Assembly: GCA_025359105.1 (NCBI GenBank)
Contig: JANYHK010000074.1
Coordinates: 183,996 to 247,995, forward strand
From: Myxococcales bacterium
GTDB lineage: Bacteria; Myxococcota_A; Polyangia; Polyangiales; Polyangiaceae
Length of the DNA stretch: 64,000 bases
Direction of reading: 5' to 3'
Below the pieces are notes generated by a model. It was not told where the DNA came from, did not search any database, and was given only the letters and a program-made list of their open reading frames with translations. Position 1 is the stretch's first letter. Each line of letters starts with the position of its first letter. The translations under genes were made by a program, and so were the position numbers. Shown here piece by piece: positions 34,933 to 43,812 of the stretch.

Positions 34933-35604
34933 TTGCGCTTCACCGTGCCGCCCGGAGCTCCCCTCCCCGACCCGCCGCGGATCCTTCTCCGCGTTCACCG
35001 CGACAAAACAGCGGGTGCGAGCGCGAGCGGAGGGTTCTTGAACCTCAAGCGTGTCGAGATGGTCGCCCGCTTCCCGACCGGGGAAGAGAGCCCGCCTTTC
35101 GCGTACGACATGTGCGATCGGGCGTCGTTCGACGCGGTGGTCGTGCTTGCCCACTTCGTGCGCGACGGCGTCCGGCAGGTGTTCTTGCGCTCGTGCGTTC
35201 GGCCGCCGCTCACGTTCCGCGACCTCACCGCGCCCGACGACGCCGAGGGCGCGCTCTGGGAGACGGTGGCGGGGCTCATCGATCCGGGTGAGAGCCCGAG
35301 CGCAGCCGCGGCGCGTGAGCTCGAGGAAGAGCTCGGCTTCACCGTCGGCGGCGAGGCGCTCGCGCCGCTCGGGCCGTACGCGTACCCGGCGCCCGGGATC
35401 ATCGGGGAGCGTCACGTGTACTTCCACGTGGAGGTCGATCCGGCCGCGCGGCGCACGCCTTCGGAGGACGGCTCGGCGCTCGAGCGCGGCGCGCACATCG
35501 TCGCCCTCCCTCTCGAGGACGCGCTGGGCCACGCGCGGGCAGGGCGGCTCCGCGACGCCAAAACAGAGCTCGCGCTCCGCCGCCTCGAAGAGATCCTCCC
35601 GTGA
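34933..35604 (+). CDS. Nudix hydrolase
   Basis: The 223-residue protein carries a complete Nudix box, GLIDPGESPSAAAARELEEE followed by LGF (G-x5-E-x7-REL-x-EE-x-GF), near residue 115. It hydrolyses a nucleoside-diphosphate-linked compound; length and the following PYAYPAPGIIGERHVYF resemble ADP-ribose/NDP-sugar pyrophosphatases. TTG 34933 with AAGGGG 9 nt upstream is taken as start; the frame stays open back to 34873. Its stop overlaps the nadK start (GTGA), suggesting a joint role in NAD(P) metabolism or housekeeping. Confidence 0.87.
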   Translation: MRFTVPPGAPLPDPPRILLRVHRDKTAGASASGGFLNLKRVEMVARFPTGEESPPFAYDMCDRASFDAVVVLAHFVRDGVRQVFLRSCVRPPLTFRDLTAPDDAEGALWETVAGLIDPGESPSAAAARELEEELGFTVGGEALAPLGPYAYPAPGIIGERHVYFHVEVDPAARRTPSEDGSALERGAHIVALPLEDALGHARAGRLRDAKTELALRRLEEILP

Positions 35605-36515
35605 CGGCGCCGCGCATCCTCGTCCTCGCCAAGCGCACGAGCTTCCGCAAGCTGGTCGAGGAGGACGGAGATCCGCGCATCAAGAGCCTGCTCTCCAAGG
35701 GCGACATCACCGTCCGCCGGATGCGCCGCTCGCACGACGATCACGAGTCGACCGTGCGCGAGCTGCGCGCGGCGCTCGCCGAGGTGGGTGCGGAGGCGGT
35801 GTTTCAGGAGGGTCCTCGTTCGCAGATCGTCGGGCAGTTCGACCTGATCGTGACGGTGGGCGGCGACGGGACCTTGCTCTCGGCCTCCCATCAGTGCGGC
35901 GCCACCCTCCCCCTCCTCGGCGTGAACAGCGCGCCCGAGCATTCGGTCGGGTTCTTCTGTGCGGCGAAGAAGGGCTCGATCCTCTCCACCCTACGCGCCG
36001 CGCTCGACGGCTCGCTCCGGCGCACGGTGCTCTCGCGCATGCGCGTGCGGCTGAACGAGCGCGTCATCCACGCCCGGGTCCTGAACGAGGCGCTCTTTTG
36101 CCACGCGTCTCCGGCGGCGACGTCGAAGTACATCCTCCGCGTATGGGACGCGGACGGGAAGATGCTGGAGGAAGAGGAGCATCGCTCGAGCGGCCTGTGG
36201 ATCGGCCCGGCGGCGGGCTCGACGGCGGCGCAGAGGAGCGCGGGCGGGCGCATCCTGCCGCTGTCGTCGCGGCGCGTCCAGTACGTCGTCCGCGAGCCCT
36301 ACACGCCGTATGGGGTGCCGCTGAAGCTCGTCGTGGGCCTCGCGCCGGACGGCGGTCGCATCGAGCTCCGCAACCGGATGCGCGAGGCGAAGATCTTTCT
36401 CGACGGGCATCACAACGTGGTCGACACCTCGATCGGCGACATCATCACGATGGATCGCTCCGACGAGTCGCTGACCGTCCTCGGCCTGTCGCGCAGCCCA
36501 CGCAAGGGTGCCTGA
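35601..36515 (+). CDS. nadK: NAD kinase
   Basis: NadK phosphorylates NAD to NADP in the cytoplasm. The 304-residue protein has the catalytic GGDGT motif in LIVTVGGDGTLLSASH near residue 75, LGVNSAPEHSVGFF near 105, LNEALFCH near 155 (NE motif), and GLWIGPAAGSTAAQRSAGG near 190. The usual 'NTDP/GSTAY' region is altered to 'GSTAAQ', as in some long-branch bacterial homologues. It is translationally coupled to the Nudix gene. The assignment to NAD(H) over NADH-only substrates is not resolved from sequence. Confidence 0.9.
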   Translation: MTAPRILVLAKRTSFRKLVEEDGDPRIKSLLSKGDITVRRMRRSHDDHESTVRELRAALAEVGAEAVFQEGPRSQIVGQFDLIVTVGGDGTLLSASHQCGATLPLLGVNSAPEHSVGFFCAAKKGSILSTLRAALDGSLRRTVLSRMRVRLNERVIHARVLNEALFCHASPAATSKYILRVWDADGKMLEEEEHRSSGLWIGPAAGSTAAQRSAGGRILPLSSRRVQYVVREPYTPYGVPLKLVVGLAPDGGRIELRNRMREAKIFLDGHHNVVDTSIGDIITMDRSDESLTVLGLSRSPRKGA

Positions 36516-36522
36516 ATCGCGC

Positions 36523-36528
36523 TATGCT
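36523..36528 (+). promoter_or_regulatory. Candidate -10 box before the beta-propeller lipoprotein
   Basis: TATGCT in the context GCGCTATGCT ends 6 nt before GTG 36535. At standard -10 to +1 distance, transcription would begin at or next to the start codon. Confidence 0.35.
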
Positions 36529-36534
36529 TCCCCA

Positions 36535-37689
36535 GTGAAGCGCGTGGCTGTGGCCGTGATCGCGCTCGGAGGCGCCGCCGCCTCCTGGAGCGCTTGCGCC
36601 ATTTACGACGCGAGCCTCCTCGTCCCCGCCGCGGCGAGCGACGCGAGTGTCGACGACAGCGGGGGTGACGTCGCCGAAGACACGACGCCGCCCGCCGACG
36701 CCCCGGCCGAGGACGGCTGCGCGCCCGGCTTCGCGCGCTGCGGAAGCGGCGCGTGCAGCGTGCAGCTCGAGGTCGATCCCAAGAACTGCGGCGCGTGCGG
36801 GCACGACTGCCAGGGGGCCAACTGCCTCAAGGCCGTCTGCCAGCCTGCGCTCGTCGCGTCGGGGCAGAGCGGTCCGGTGTACGTCGCGGTCTCCGGCGGC
36901 GTCGTCTACTGGACGACCAGCGCGGGCACGGTCGTGCGCGCGAACGTCGACGGGACGGGGCTCGCGTCGATCGCCACGGGCCTCGGGACCCCCTTCATCA
37001 TCAAGGTGGCGAGCGGCCGCGTCTACGTGACGAGCTACGACACCGGCGGCGCCGTCACCGCGATGGACCTCGACGGCGGAAACGCGACGAGCCTCGCCGG
37101 GCCGCAACCCTCGCCGCGTGGGCTCGCCGTGACGAGCTCGCGCGTCTTCTTCGGCACCACCGATCCCGACGCCGGCTCGATCCAGAGCGTCACCGTCGGC
37201 GGGACGGATCTCACGCCCCTCGCCGCCCCGATCAACGGGGCGCGTGACCTCGTCACCGACGGAACGAACGTGTACTGGGCCGCGATCAACGACAGCCGGA
37301 TCGACAAGGTGCCCGTCGGCGGCGGCGCGACGACGCGCGTGGCCAGCGCCCCGTCGCCGCTCGGCCTCGCGGTCTTCGGCAGCATCCTCTTCTACACGAA
37401 CTACGCGCTCCCCGACGCCGGCGGGGCCGTCTGGCGCGTGAACACGGACGGCACCGGGCAGATCGTTCTCGCGCCCGGCGAGAACCAATCGCGCAACATC
37501 GCGGTGGACGGAAACTTCGCGTACTGGACGAACGAGGGGGACGGCACCCTGAAACGCGTCCCCATCGGCGGCGGAACGGTCACGACTCTGGCGACGGGCC
37601 AGATCCAGCCGTGGGGCATCGCGCTCGACGACAAGTTCGTCTACTGGGCCGCCAAAGGGGCCGGCCTCGTCCTCCGCGTGGCCAAATGA
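36535..37689 (+). CDS. Lipoprotein with beta-propeller-like repeats
   Basis: The 384-residue protein has a lipoprotein signal with lipobox WSAC near residue 20, an Asp/Pro-rich spacer, and a Cys cluster (CAPGFARCGSGACSVQ ... NCGACGHDCQGANC). About six repeats of the form VYWTT..G.V.R...DG follow (VVYWTTSAGTVVRANVDGTG, NVYWAAINDSRIDKVPVGGG, FAYWTNEGDGTLKRVPIGGG), as in low-density-lipoprotein-receptor-like or DUF5050 propellers. It is expected on the outer membrane. The Cys motif recalls a myxobacterial Cys-rich module. Ligand unknown. GTG 36535 is chosen for the signal peptide. Confidence 0.82.
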   Translation: MKRVAVAVIALGGAAASWSACAIYDASLLVPAAASDASVDDSGGDVAEDTTPPADAPAEDGCAPGFARCGSGACSVQLEVDPKNCGACGHDCQGANCLKAVCQPALVASGQSGPVYVAVSGGVVYWTTSAGTVVRANVDGTGLASIATGLGTPFIIKVASGRVYVTSYDTGGAVTAMDLDGGNATSLAGPQPSPRGLAVTSSRVFFGTTDPDAGSIQSVTVGGTDLTPLAAPINGARDLVTDGTNVYWAAINDSRIDKVPVGGGATTRVASAPSPLGLAVFGSILFYTNYALPDAGGAVWRVNTDGTGQIVLAPGENQSRNIAVDGNFAYWTNEGDGTLKRVPIGGGTVTTLATGQIQPWGIALDDKFVYWAAKGAGLVLRVAK

Positions 37690-37742
37690 TGACACGAAAA
37701 TTTCTCGCCTTTGGAGCCTCGAGGATCTAAAGCCGAAGCCCC

Positions 37743-38798
37743 ATGCGCGGCTTCGAGATCATCGGCACCGGCCACTACGTCCCCGGCGCGCCGGTGACCA
37801 ACGAGGCCCTGTCGCGCGTGATGAACACGTCCGACGAGTGGATCTACAAGCGGTCCGGCATCCGTCAGCGCCACTACGCGCCCGAGGGCGTCGGCGCGAG
37901 CGATCTCGGCACCGCGGCCGCCAAGCGCGCGATCGAGGCGGCGGGGATCGAGCCCAAGGACATCGACTACATCGTCTTCGCGACGATGACGCCCGACTAC
38001 ATCTTCCCGGGCTCGGCGGCGCTGGTCGGCGCGAACCTCGGGCTCGCGGGCGTTCCGGGGCTCGACATCCGGCAGCAGTGCGCGGCGATGATCTTCGGGC
38101 TGCAGATCATCGACGGCCTCATCCAGGCCGGCCACGCCAAGACGATCCTCTTCGTCGGCGCCGAGGCGCACGCCGGCTTCATGCCGTGGCACGACTGGGA
38201 CGTCGTCGAGGGGCGCTCCGATCGCAAGGTCTCCGACGAGGAGAAGGCGAAGGCGGACGAGCACCGGGCGCTGGCCGTGCTCTTCGGCGACGGCGCCGGC
38301 GCCCTCGTGTTCCGCGTGACCGACAGAGACGCGGGCCTGCGCGGCATAAAAGTCCACACCGACGGCCGCGCGGCCAAGCTCCTCTACGTGCCGGGGGGCG
38401 GCTTCCGGACGCGGCCGTACTGGAAGGCCGACCATTTCGACGAGCAGAAGTACGTGCCCCTGATGGAGGGCCGTGATCTCTTCAAGTTCGCGGTCACGAA
38501 GCTCCCGGAGACGGCGCGCGCGCTGTGCAAGGAGACGAACACCGCCATCGGCGATATCGACTGGTTCCTCGCCCACCAGGCCAACCAGCGCATCAACGAG
38601 TACATCCGCGAGCACCTCGGCGTATCGAAGGAGCGGATGCCGATGAACATCGAGCGCTTCGGCAACACGTCGGCGGGCACCTTGCCGATCCTGATCGACG
38701 AGTGCACGCGCAAGGGCATGCTCAAAAAAGGCGAGCTCAACATGATGCTCGCCCTCGGCGCGGGCATTCACTGGGGCTGCGCGCTCGTCCGCTGGTAG
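37743..38798 (+). CDS. 3-Oxoacyl-ACP synthase III family protein (KAS III)
   Basis: KAS III enzymes condense acyl-CoA with malonyl-ACP. The 351-residue protein has the N-terminal FEIIGTGHYVPGAPVTNE, catalytic Cys113 in DIRQQCAAMIFGL, His278 in WFLAHQANQRI and Asn308 in FGNTSAGTLP, the full Cys-His-Asn triad. It could be housekeeping fabH, or a starter-unit enzyme for secondary or lipid metabolism: an insertion at residues 150-175 (HDWDVVEGRSDRKVSDEE) is longer than in E. coli FabH. No fab neighbours are present. Its 3' end overlaps the convergent kinase by 31 nt. Confidence 0.88.
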   Translation: MRGFEIIGTGHYVPGAPVTNEALSRVMNTSDEWIYKRSGIRQRHYAPEGVGASDLGTAAAKRAIEAAGIEPKDIDYIVFATMTPDYIFPGSAALVGANLGLAGVPGLDIRQQCAAMIFGLQIIDGLIQAGHAKTILFVGAEAHAGFMPWHDWDVVEGRSDRKVSDEEKAKADEHRALAVLFGDGAGALVFRVTDRDAGLRGIKVHTDGRAAKLLYVPGGGFRTRPYWKADHFDEQKYVPLMEGRDLFKFAVTKLPETARALCKETNTAIGDIDWFLAHQANQRINEYIREHLGVSKERMPMNIERFGNTSAGTLPILIDECTRKGMLKKGELNMMLALGAGIHWGCALVRW

Positions 38799-39835
38799 TC
38801 GAACGGCGTTCGCGCGCGGCGTCGCTTCAGCGTCCACGCGCCGGCGACGATCGCAGCGGCGAGGATCAGCGCCACGACGACGACGAGGACGCCCGTCGCT
38901 CCGTCGCGTGAGCGTGCCTCTGCGGGTGCACCGCCTGGCGGCACGGTCGAGAGGGACGCGGGTGCCCGCGGACGCAAGGAGGTCGCGCGAGGGCGAAACG
39001 GCGCGAGGGCGGCGGCGAGATCGCCGGCGGTGGCGAAGCGCGCGTCGCGTTCGCGCGAGAGGCAGCGCGCCAGGACCTGCTCGAGCTCCTGCGGCACGTC
39101 GGGGCGCGCGTCGCGGACCGACGCGGGCTCGGTGAGCATGACCGCGCCGAGCAGACCGCCGAGCGAGTCGGCGACCCACGGCGGCCGGCCGACGAGGAGC
39201 TCGTAGAGGACCGCGCCGAGCGACCAGATGTCGGCGCGCGCGTCGACGTGCTTCGAGCTCTGGAGCTGCTCGGGCGACGCGTAAGACGGACAGCCGAGAA
39301 CCGTTCCGGTACGCGTCATCGACGAGACGGGACCGCCGAGGGGACCCGCGGTCGCGACGCCGAAGTCGAGCACCTTCACGACAGGGCCAGTGGGCGTGCG
39401 CGCGATGAAGAGGTTCGCCGGCGATACGTCGCGGTGCACGATGCCCATCGCGTGCGCCTCGCCGAGCGCGTGGCACGCTTGAAGGACGACGTCGACGGCC
39501 TCGCCCACCGGGAGGCGCCCGCGGCGCGCGAGCATCGCGGCGAGGTCCTCCCCGTCGAGCAGCTCCATCACCAGGTACGGGCTACCCCCGTCGAGCCTGC
39601 CGACGTCGCGGACGCGGGCGACGTGCGGGCTCGTCAGGCGGGTCGCCGTGGCCGCCTCGCGCTGGAACCGCGCGACGAGGTCCGGGTTTCCGAGGGCCTC
39701 CGTGCGCATGAGCTTGAGGGCGACGAGCTCCCGGCGGCCCAGATCGGTGGCCGCGACGAGGAGCCCCATCCCCCCTTCGCCGAGGATGCGCTCTACGCGG
39801 TATTTTCCAGCGATCAGCTGGCCGACGGCCACCAT
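38768..39835 (-). CDS. Ser/Thr protein kinase with C-terminal membrane anchor
   Basis: The 355-residue kinase has a Gly loop LGEGGMGLLV near residue 20, VALKLM, catalytic HRDVSPANLF near 140, LDFGVA near 165, and PSYASPEQLQ near 190. HRDxSPxN in place of HRDLKPEN is the variant common in myxobacterial kinases. A single C-terminal helix (LVVVVALILAAAIVAGAW, about 315-335) anchors it to the membrane with a short tail. Its C-terminus overlaps the KAS III gene in antiparallel orientation by 31 nt. ATG 39835 has a -10-like box (39846-39851) 10 nt upstream. Substrates unknown. Confidence 0.92.
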   Translation of the reverse strand: MVAVGQLIAGKYRVERILGEGGMGLLVAATDLGRRELVALKLMRTEALGNPDLVARFQREAATATRLTSPHVARVRDVGRLDGGSPYLVMELLDGEDLAAMLARRGRLPVGEAVDVVLQACHALGEAHAMGIVHRDVSPANLFIARTPTGPVVKVLDFGVATAGPLGGPVSSMTRTGTVLGCPSYASPEQLQSSKHVDARADIWSLGAVLYELLVGRPPWVADSLGGLLGAVMLTEPASVRDARPDVPQELEQVLARCLSRERDARFATAGDLAAALAPFRPRATSLRPRAPASLSTVPPGGAPAEARSRDGATGVLVVVVALILAAAIVAGAWTLKRRRARTPFDYQRTSAQPQ

Positions 39836-39845
39836 TGCGCCGGGC

Positions 39846-39851
39846 AAGGTA
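39846..39851 (-). promoter_or_regulatory. Candidate -10 box before the Ser/Thr kinase
   Basis: TACCTT in the context GCGCTACCTT on the minus strand ends 10 nt before ATG 39835. The flanking GCGCTAC matches the box before the DUF4388-DnaJ gene. Confidence 0.3.
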
Positions 39852-39943
39852 GCGCAGGCGCCCCCGGTCCGTCCCGAAGCAGAGCCCGCGGCCCGTCCGG
39901 CCCGCCATCTCCCCTCTCCACCCCCATCCCACCCCTAGCGTGC

Positions 39944-39949
39944 TACAGT
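39944..39949 (+). promoter_or_regulatory. Candidate -10 box before the secreted protein operon
   Basis: TACAGT in the context GTGCTACAGT ends 9 nt before ATG 39959, with no Shine-Dalgarno in the gap. It could start the operon of the secreted protein, protease, RNase D, lpxB and glycosyltransferase. Confidence 0.35.
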
Positions 39950-39958
39950 CCGCTTGCG

Positions 39959-40591
39959 ATGCGCTTTCCGCGAACGGCGGCCCTCGCCGCGTCCTTGTTC
40001 CTTGCCCTCCCCCTCGGCGCGACGGTCACGACCGACGCGCAGGCCTCGGTATCCATAGCGGTCGTGTTCGACGCGCTGGTGCGCGAGAGCAGCGCGGTGG
40101 CGATCGTCACCCCGCTCGAACAGCGGAGCGTCTGGGAGGACGGGCGGATCTACACCTACTCCCGCGTGCGCGCCGACCAGGCCGTCGCCGGTGATCTCGC
40201 GGCCGGCGGCGAAGCGTGGATCCGCACGCTCGGCGGCGTCGTCGGTCACATCGGGCAGCTCGTCGACGGCGAGCCGGTGCTGACGAACGGCAGACCGTCG
40301 CTCCTCTTCATGCGACCCGGCAGCGCGGGCACGCTGGAAGTCACCGCGCGGGCGCAAGGCCAGTTTGCGGTGACGCTCGACGACACCAAGGCGCAGCGCC
40401 TCATGCGCAGCAGCTCCGTCGGCGTGCTGCTTCCCCCGCCGAAGTCGGTGCAGACGCAATCGGCGCAATCCGCCGTCCCGCTGGCCCCGACCAGCACGCT
40501 CTTGGCGCACGAGGTCCTGCACAACAAGAAGCTCGACGACGGCGTGCGCGACATCGCTCTGGCGTGGAAGCGCCTGCATGCGTCGAAGTGA
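39959..40591 (+). CDS. Secreted hypothetical protein
   Basis: The 210-residue product has a signal peptide (TAALAASLFLALPLGATV, cleaved near AQA). The mature chain has segments such as ESSAVAIVTPLEQRSVWEDG and EAWIRTLGGVVGHIGQLVDG, and a C-terminal charged helix (DDGVRDIALAWKRLHASK). Similar small secreted proteins occur beside matrixin-like proteases in myxobacteria, which fits the next gene. Whether it is a partner or inhibitor of the protease is not shown. It overlaps the protease gene by 14 nt. Confidence 0.7.
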   Translation: MRFPRTAALAASLFLALPLGATVTTDAQASVSIAVVFDALVRESSAVAIVTPLEQRSVWEDGRIYTYSRVRADQAVAGDLAAGGEAWIRTLGGVVGHIGQLVDGEPVLTNGRPSLLFMRPGSAGTLEVTARAQGQFAVTLDDTKAQRLMRSSSVGVLLPPPKSVQTQSAQSAVPLAPTSTLLAHEVLHNKKLDDGVRDIALAWKRLHASK

Positions 40592-41543
40592 CGTAGCGTT
40601 CGCCGCCGCGCTCGCCACGTGCCTGCTTCTGCCGGCGGGCGCCTCCGCCTTCTGCAGGACGACGACGATCAGCGTCCCGGCCGACTTCCAGCCTCGCCTC
40701 GGGGGATGCTGGGACCAGGGCCGCCCCTTGTTCTGGCGTAACGCGTGCGTTGGATACAGCATCCAGCGCGACGCGAGCCACCAGGTGTCCTACGACGACG
40801 CGTCGCAAGCCATCACGCGCGCGTTCACGCGCTGGACGAGCGCGACCTGCCCGACGGACGGCACCGCCACGTCGCGCGCGAGCATCGACGTGCGTGATCT
40901 GGGGCCAGTCGACTGCTCCATCGTGCAGTACAACCAGGATTTCCCCAACCAGCACGTCATCGTGTTCCGCGACGACAACTGGCCGCACAACGACGTGAAC
41001 AACACGCTCGCGCTGACGACAGTCACCTTCAACCCGGACACGGGCGAGATTTACGACGCGGACATGGAGGTCAACACCTTCCAGCAGCGCGTCGCGCTGA
41101 ACGATCCGGTGCCCTCCGACGGCTACGACTTCGCGAGCATCGTGACCCACGAGACCGGGCATTTCCTCGGCCTCGCCCACTCCGGCGACTCGCACGCCAC
41201 GATGTTCGCGCACTACCAGCCTGGCGCGACGGCGATGCGCAACCTGACGAGCGACGACGTCGGCGGGATTTGCGCCATCTACCAGCCCAACGGATCGCGC
41301 ACGCTCTCCGGCGGCGCCACCGTGGCGGAGGACGCGTGCGATCCCACGCCGCGGCACGGCTTCACGACGCAGTGTGCGCCCCAGGTGAAGAAGGGTTGCA
41401 CCGGCAACGCGATCGCCCCTCTCGGTCCCGTCGGCACGCGCGAGCGCGACGCGGGCGCCTTTGCCGCCACTGCCCTGCTGGCCATCCTCCTCGTCGTCCG
41501 GCGTACGCGCCCGGGCCCCGCCTCGAGCCGAATGCGAACGTGA
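40578..41543 (+). CDS. Matrixin-like zinc metalloprotease
   Basis: The 321-residue secreted protein has a signal peptide (VAFAAALATCLLLPAGASAF) and a zinc site HETGHFLGLAHS near residue 190 (HExxHxxGxxH with family-typical final Ser/Asp). A Met follows in HATMFAHYQP, the Met-turn. This is the metzincin/matrixin catalytic pattern. The C-terminus has Cys residues, then a hydrophobic segment (GAFAATALLAILLVV) ending in RRTRP, like MYXO-CTERM-type sorting tails for surface display. Overlaps on both sides place it in an operon with RNase D. Confidence 0.88.
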   Translation: MRRSDVAFAAALATCLLLPAGASAFCRTTTISVPADFQPRLGGCWDQGRPLFWRNACVGYSIQRDASHQVSYDDASQAITRAFTRWTSATCPTDGTATSRASIDVRDLGPVDCSIVQYNQDFPNQHVIVFRDDNWPHNDVNNTLALTTVTFNPDTGEIYDADMEVNTFQQRVALNDPVPSDGYDFASIVTHETGHFLGLAHSGDSHATMFAHYQPGATAMRNLTSDDVGGICAIYQPNGSRTLSGGATVAEDACDPTPRHGFTTQCAPQVKKGCTGNAIAPLGPVGTRERDAGAFAATALLAILLVVRRTRPGPASSRMRT

Positions 41544-42685
41544 TCCTCGCCACGAAAGGGGAAGACGTGGCAGAAGCGGCGGGACGCCTGGCCGGTGTCG
41601 GGCGCGTCGCGTTCGATCTCGAGTCGAACGGCCTCTTCGCTTACAAGGCGACGATCTGCGTCATCCAGCTCGCCGCCGCCGGAGAGGTCACGATCATCGA
41701 CGGCCTCACCGCGAAGCTCGACGCGCTGGCGGCGCTCCTCGGCGAGCATGGTCCCATCAAGGTGGTGCACGACGTCGCGTTCGACGCGCGCATGCTCGCC
41801 GAGGTCGGCATCCCCCTCGGCAACTGCCACGACACGTCGCTCGCCGCGCGCATGCTCGGCAAGAGCGCCACTGGCCTCGGGACGCTGCTCGAGAGCGAGC
41901 TCGGCGTGAAGGTCGACAAGTCGATGCAGCATCACGACTGGAGACGGCGGCCCTTCGAGGCCGACGCGCTGACCTACCTCGCGGCCGACGTCGCGCACCT
42001 CGAGGCGCTCGACGACGTCCTGTGGGCCGCCGCCACGGTGGCGCAGATCACGAGCGAGATCGAGGAGGAGACGCGCTACCGGCTCGGCACGGCGATCGCG
42101 TCCGCCACGACCAAGGATCCGCGGCCGCCGTACGTCCGCATCAAGGGCGTCGACCGCGTGCCCCCGGCGGAGTTGCCGGTGCTGCGGCGCGTGGCCGCCG
42201 TGCGCGAGCGTGAGTCCGCGCGCCTCGACGTCGCGCCGTACAAGGTGATCGGCAACGACGTGCTCCTCGCGATCGCCAAGGCGAAGCCCCGCACGCTCGA
42301 CGAGCTCCGGCGCGTCCGCGGCGCGACGCAGGGGCCGCGCGCCGCGCAGATGACGCAGGAGATGCTGCGCGCCGTGAGGGAGGGGCTGGAGGACGGCCCC
42401 ATTCCCGACGAAGAGCGCGCGATGCTCGAGCGGCCGCGGCTCGCGCCGTCGGTGGCGAAAGCGCAGCGCGGGCGAGAGACGCGCGTGATGTCGTGGCGTC
42501 GCGACGCGGCGAAGGCCCGCGGCGTCGACGAGCAGGTGGTCCTCCCGGGACATTGCGTGAAGGATGCGGCGGAGGTGTTCCCGCGTAGCGCGGCGGAGCT
42601 GGCGGCCATCCCGGGCGTCGGCGCATTTCGCGTGGAGCGCTACGGGGAGGAGATCCTGCGCGCGCTGGAAGGGCCGGCGCCGTGA
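41540..42685 (+). CDS. rnd: Ribonuclease D
   Basis: RNase D is a 3'-5' exoribonuclease in tRNA maturation. The 381-residue protein has exonuclease motif I in VAFDLESNGLF near residue 25, motif II in VVHDVAFDARML near 75, and motif III in YLAADVAHLEAL near 150 (DEDD family, Tyr subtype). Two HRDC-like helical domains follow (APYKVIGNDVLLAIAKA near 235; AAELAAIPGVGAFRVERYGE near 355). GTG 41540 overlaps the protease stop (GTGA), and the stop overlaps lpxB. Confidence 0.92.
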   Translation: MILATKGEDVAEAAGRLAGVGRVAFDLESNGLFAYKATICVIQLAAAGEVTIIDGLTAKLDALAALLGEHGPIKVVHDVAFDARMLAEVGIPLGNCHDTSLAARMLGKSATGLGTLLESELGVKVDKSMQHHDWRRRPFEADALTYLAADVAHLEALDDVLWAAATVAQITSEIEEETRYRLGTAIASATTKDPRPPYVRIKGVDRVPPAELPVLRRVAAVRERESARLDVAPYKVIGNDVLLAIAKAKPRTLDELRRVRGATQGPRAAQMTQEMLRAVREGLEDGPIPDEERAMLERPRLAPSVAKAQRGRETRVMSWRRDAAKARGVDEQVVLPGHCVKDAAEVFPRSAAELAAIPGVGAFRVERYGEEILRALEGPAP

Positions 42686-43812
42686 GCGCCGATCTCCTCG
42701 TCGTCGCCGGCGAGGCGTCGGGGGACCGCGCCGCCGCCTGCGTCGTCCGCGCGCTCGGCGGCGCGCGCGTCTTCGGGCTGGGCGGCGCGGCGCTCGCCGG
42801 TGCCGGCGCTCACCTCGTCGCGGATCTGCGGGAGAGCACGGCGCTCGGCATAGGCGAGGTCGCGGCACGCGCGCTGTCGATCGGGGGCGCCCTCGCGCGG
42901 GTGATCGCGGAGGCGCGACGCCGCAAGCCGCGCGCGGCGCTCCTCGTCAACTACACCGAGTTCAACTCGCGCATCGCCCACGTGCTCCACGACGCCGGCG
43001 TGCGCGTCCTCTGGTACATCGCGCCGCAGATCTGGGCGTGGCGAGCCTCCCGCGCGCGGTCGCTGCGACGGAACATCGACCGCATGGCGGTCATCCTCCC
43101 GTTCGAAGAGGATCTGTGGCGCAAGGAGGGTATCGACGCGCACTACGTCGGGCACCCCGCGATGGAGGATCCAGGGCTCGGCCGCGTCGCCGCGCGCGAG
43201 GCGCTTGGGCTCACCCCGTACGCGTGGGCGGTCGCGATCCTTCCAGGGAGCCGCCCCCACGAGGTCAAGAAGCTCCTGCGCCCGATGCTCGAGGCGTACG
43301 ATCTGGTTCGACGCGAGCGCGCGAGCGTGGACGCGCGCGTTCTGCTCGCGCCGAGCCTCGACGACGAGACGCGCGCCTGGGCCTGCTCCGAGGCGCGCGC
43401 GCGCCGCGTGGACACGGCGGACGTGGACCCGGCGCGCGGCGCGCAGGCGGTCCTCCGCGCGTTCGACGCGTCCCTGTGCGCTTCGGGCACCGCCGCGTTG
43501 GAGGCGGCGCTCGCGCGCGCGATACCCATCGTCGCGTACAAGGTCGGACTCCTGACCGAGCTCGCGGCGCGGAGATTCTTGACGACCGAGCACGTCGCCT
43601 TGCCGAACGTGCTCCTCGGCCGACGCGCGTTTCCCGAGCTCGTCCAGCGCGATCTCACCGTAGCCCGGCTCGCCAGCACGCTCGGCGAGGTCCTCGAGAC
43701 GCGCGAGGAGATGCTCCGCGCGTGCGCCGACGTCGAAAAGCTCCTCGGCTCGAAGAAGACCCCCTCCGCGGACGTGGCCCGGATGCTGCGCCCGTGGCTC
43801 GGCGAGGCATGA
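42682..43812 (+). CDS. lpxB: Lipid-A-disaccharide synthase
   Basis: LpxB joins UDP-2,3-diacylglucosamine and lipid X to the lipid A disaccharide at the inner membrane (GT19). The 376-residue protein starts LLVVAGEASGDRAAACVV and has FNSRIAHVLHDAGVRVLWYI near residue 95, APQIWAWRASRA, YVGHPAMED near 155, AILPGSRPHEVKKLLRPM near 185 and CASGTAALEAAL near 275. It is good evidence for a Gram-negative outer membrane. Coupled by GTGA to rnd and by ATGA to the next gene. Confidence 0.95.
   Translation: MSADLLVVAGEASGDRAAACVVRALGGARVFGLGGAALAGAGAHLVADLRESTALGIGEVAARALSIGGALARVIAEARRRKPRAALLVNYTEFNSRIAHVLHDAGVRVLWYIAPQIWAWRASRARSLRRNIDRMAVILPFEEDLWRKEGIDAHYVGHPAMEDPGLGRVAAREALGLTPYAWAVAILPGSRPHEVKKLLRPMLEAYDLVRRERASVDARVLLAPSLDDETRAWACSEARARRVDTADVDPARGAQAVLRAFDASLCASGTAALEAALARAIPIVAYKVGLLTELAARRFLTTEHVALPNVLLGRRAFPELVQRDLTVARLASTLGEVLETREEMLRACADVEKLLGSKKTPSADVARMLRPWLGEA

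Noticed and set aside
37743..38798. KAS III gene as the missing HMG-CoA synthase
   Set aside because: It has the Cys-His-Asn triad and FabH-type N-terminus, and is about 351 residues. The HMGS Glu-Cys-His pattern is not seen.
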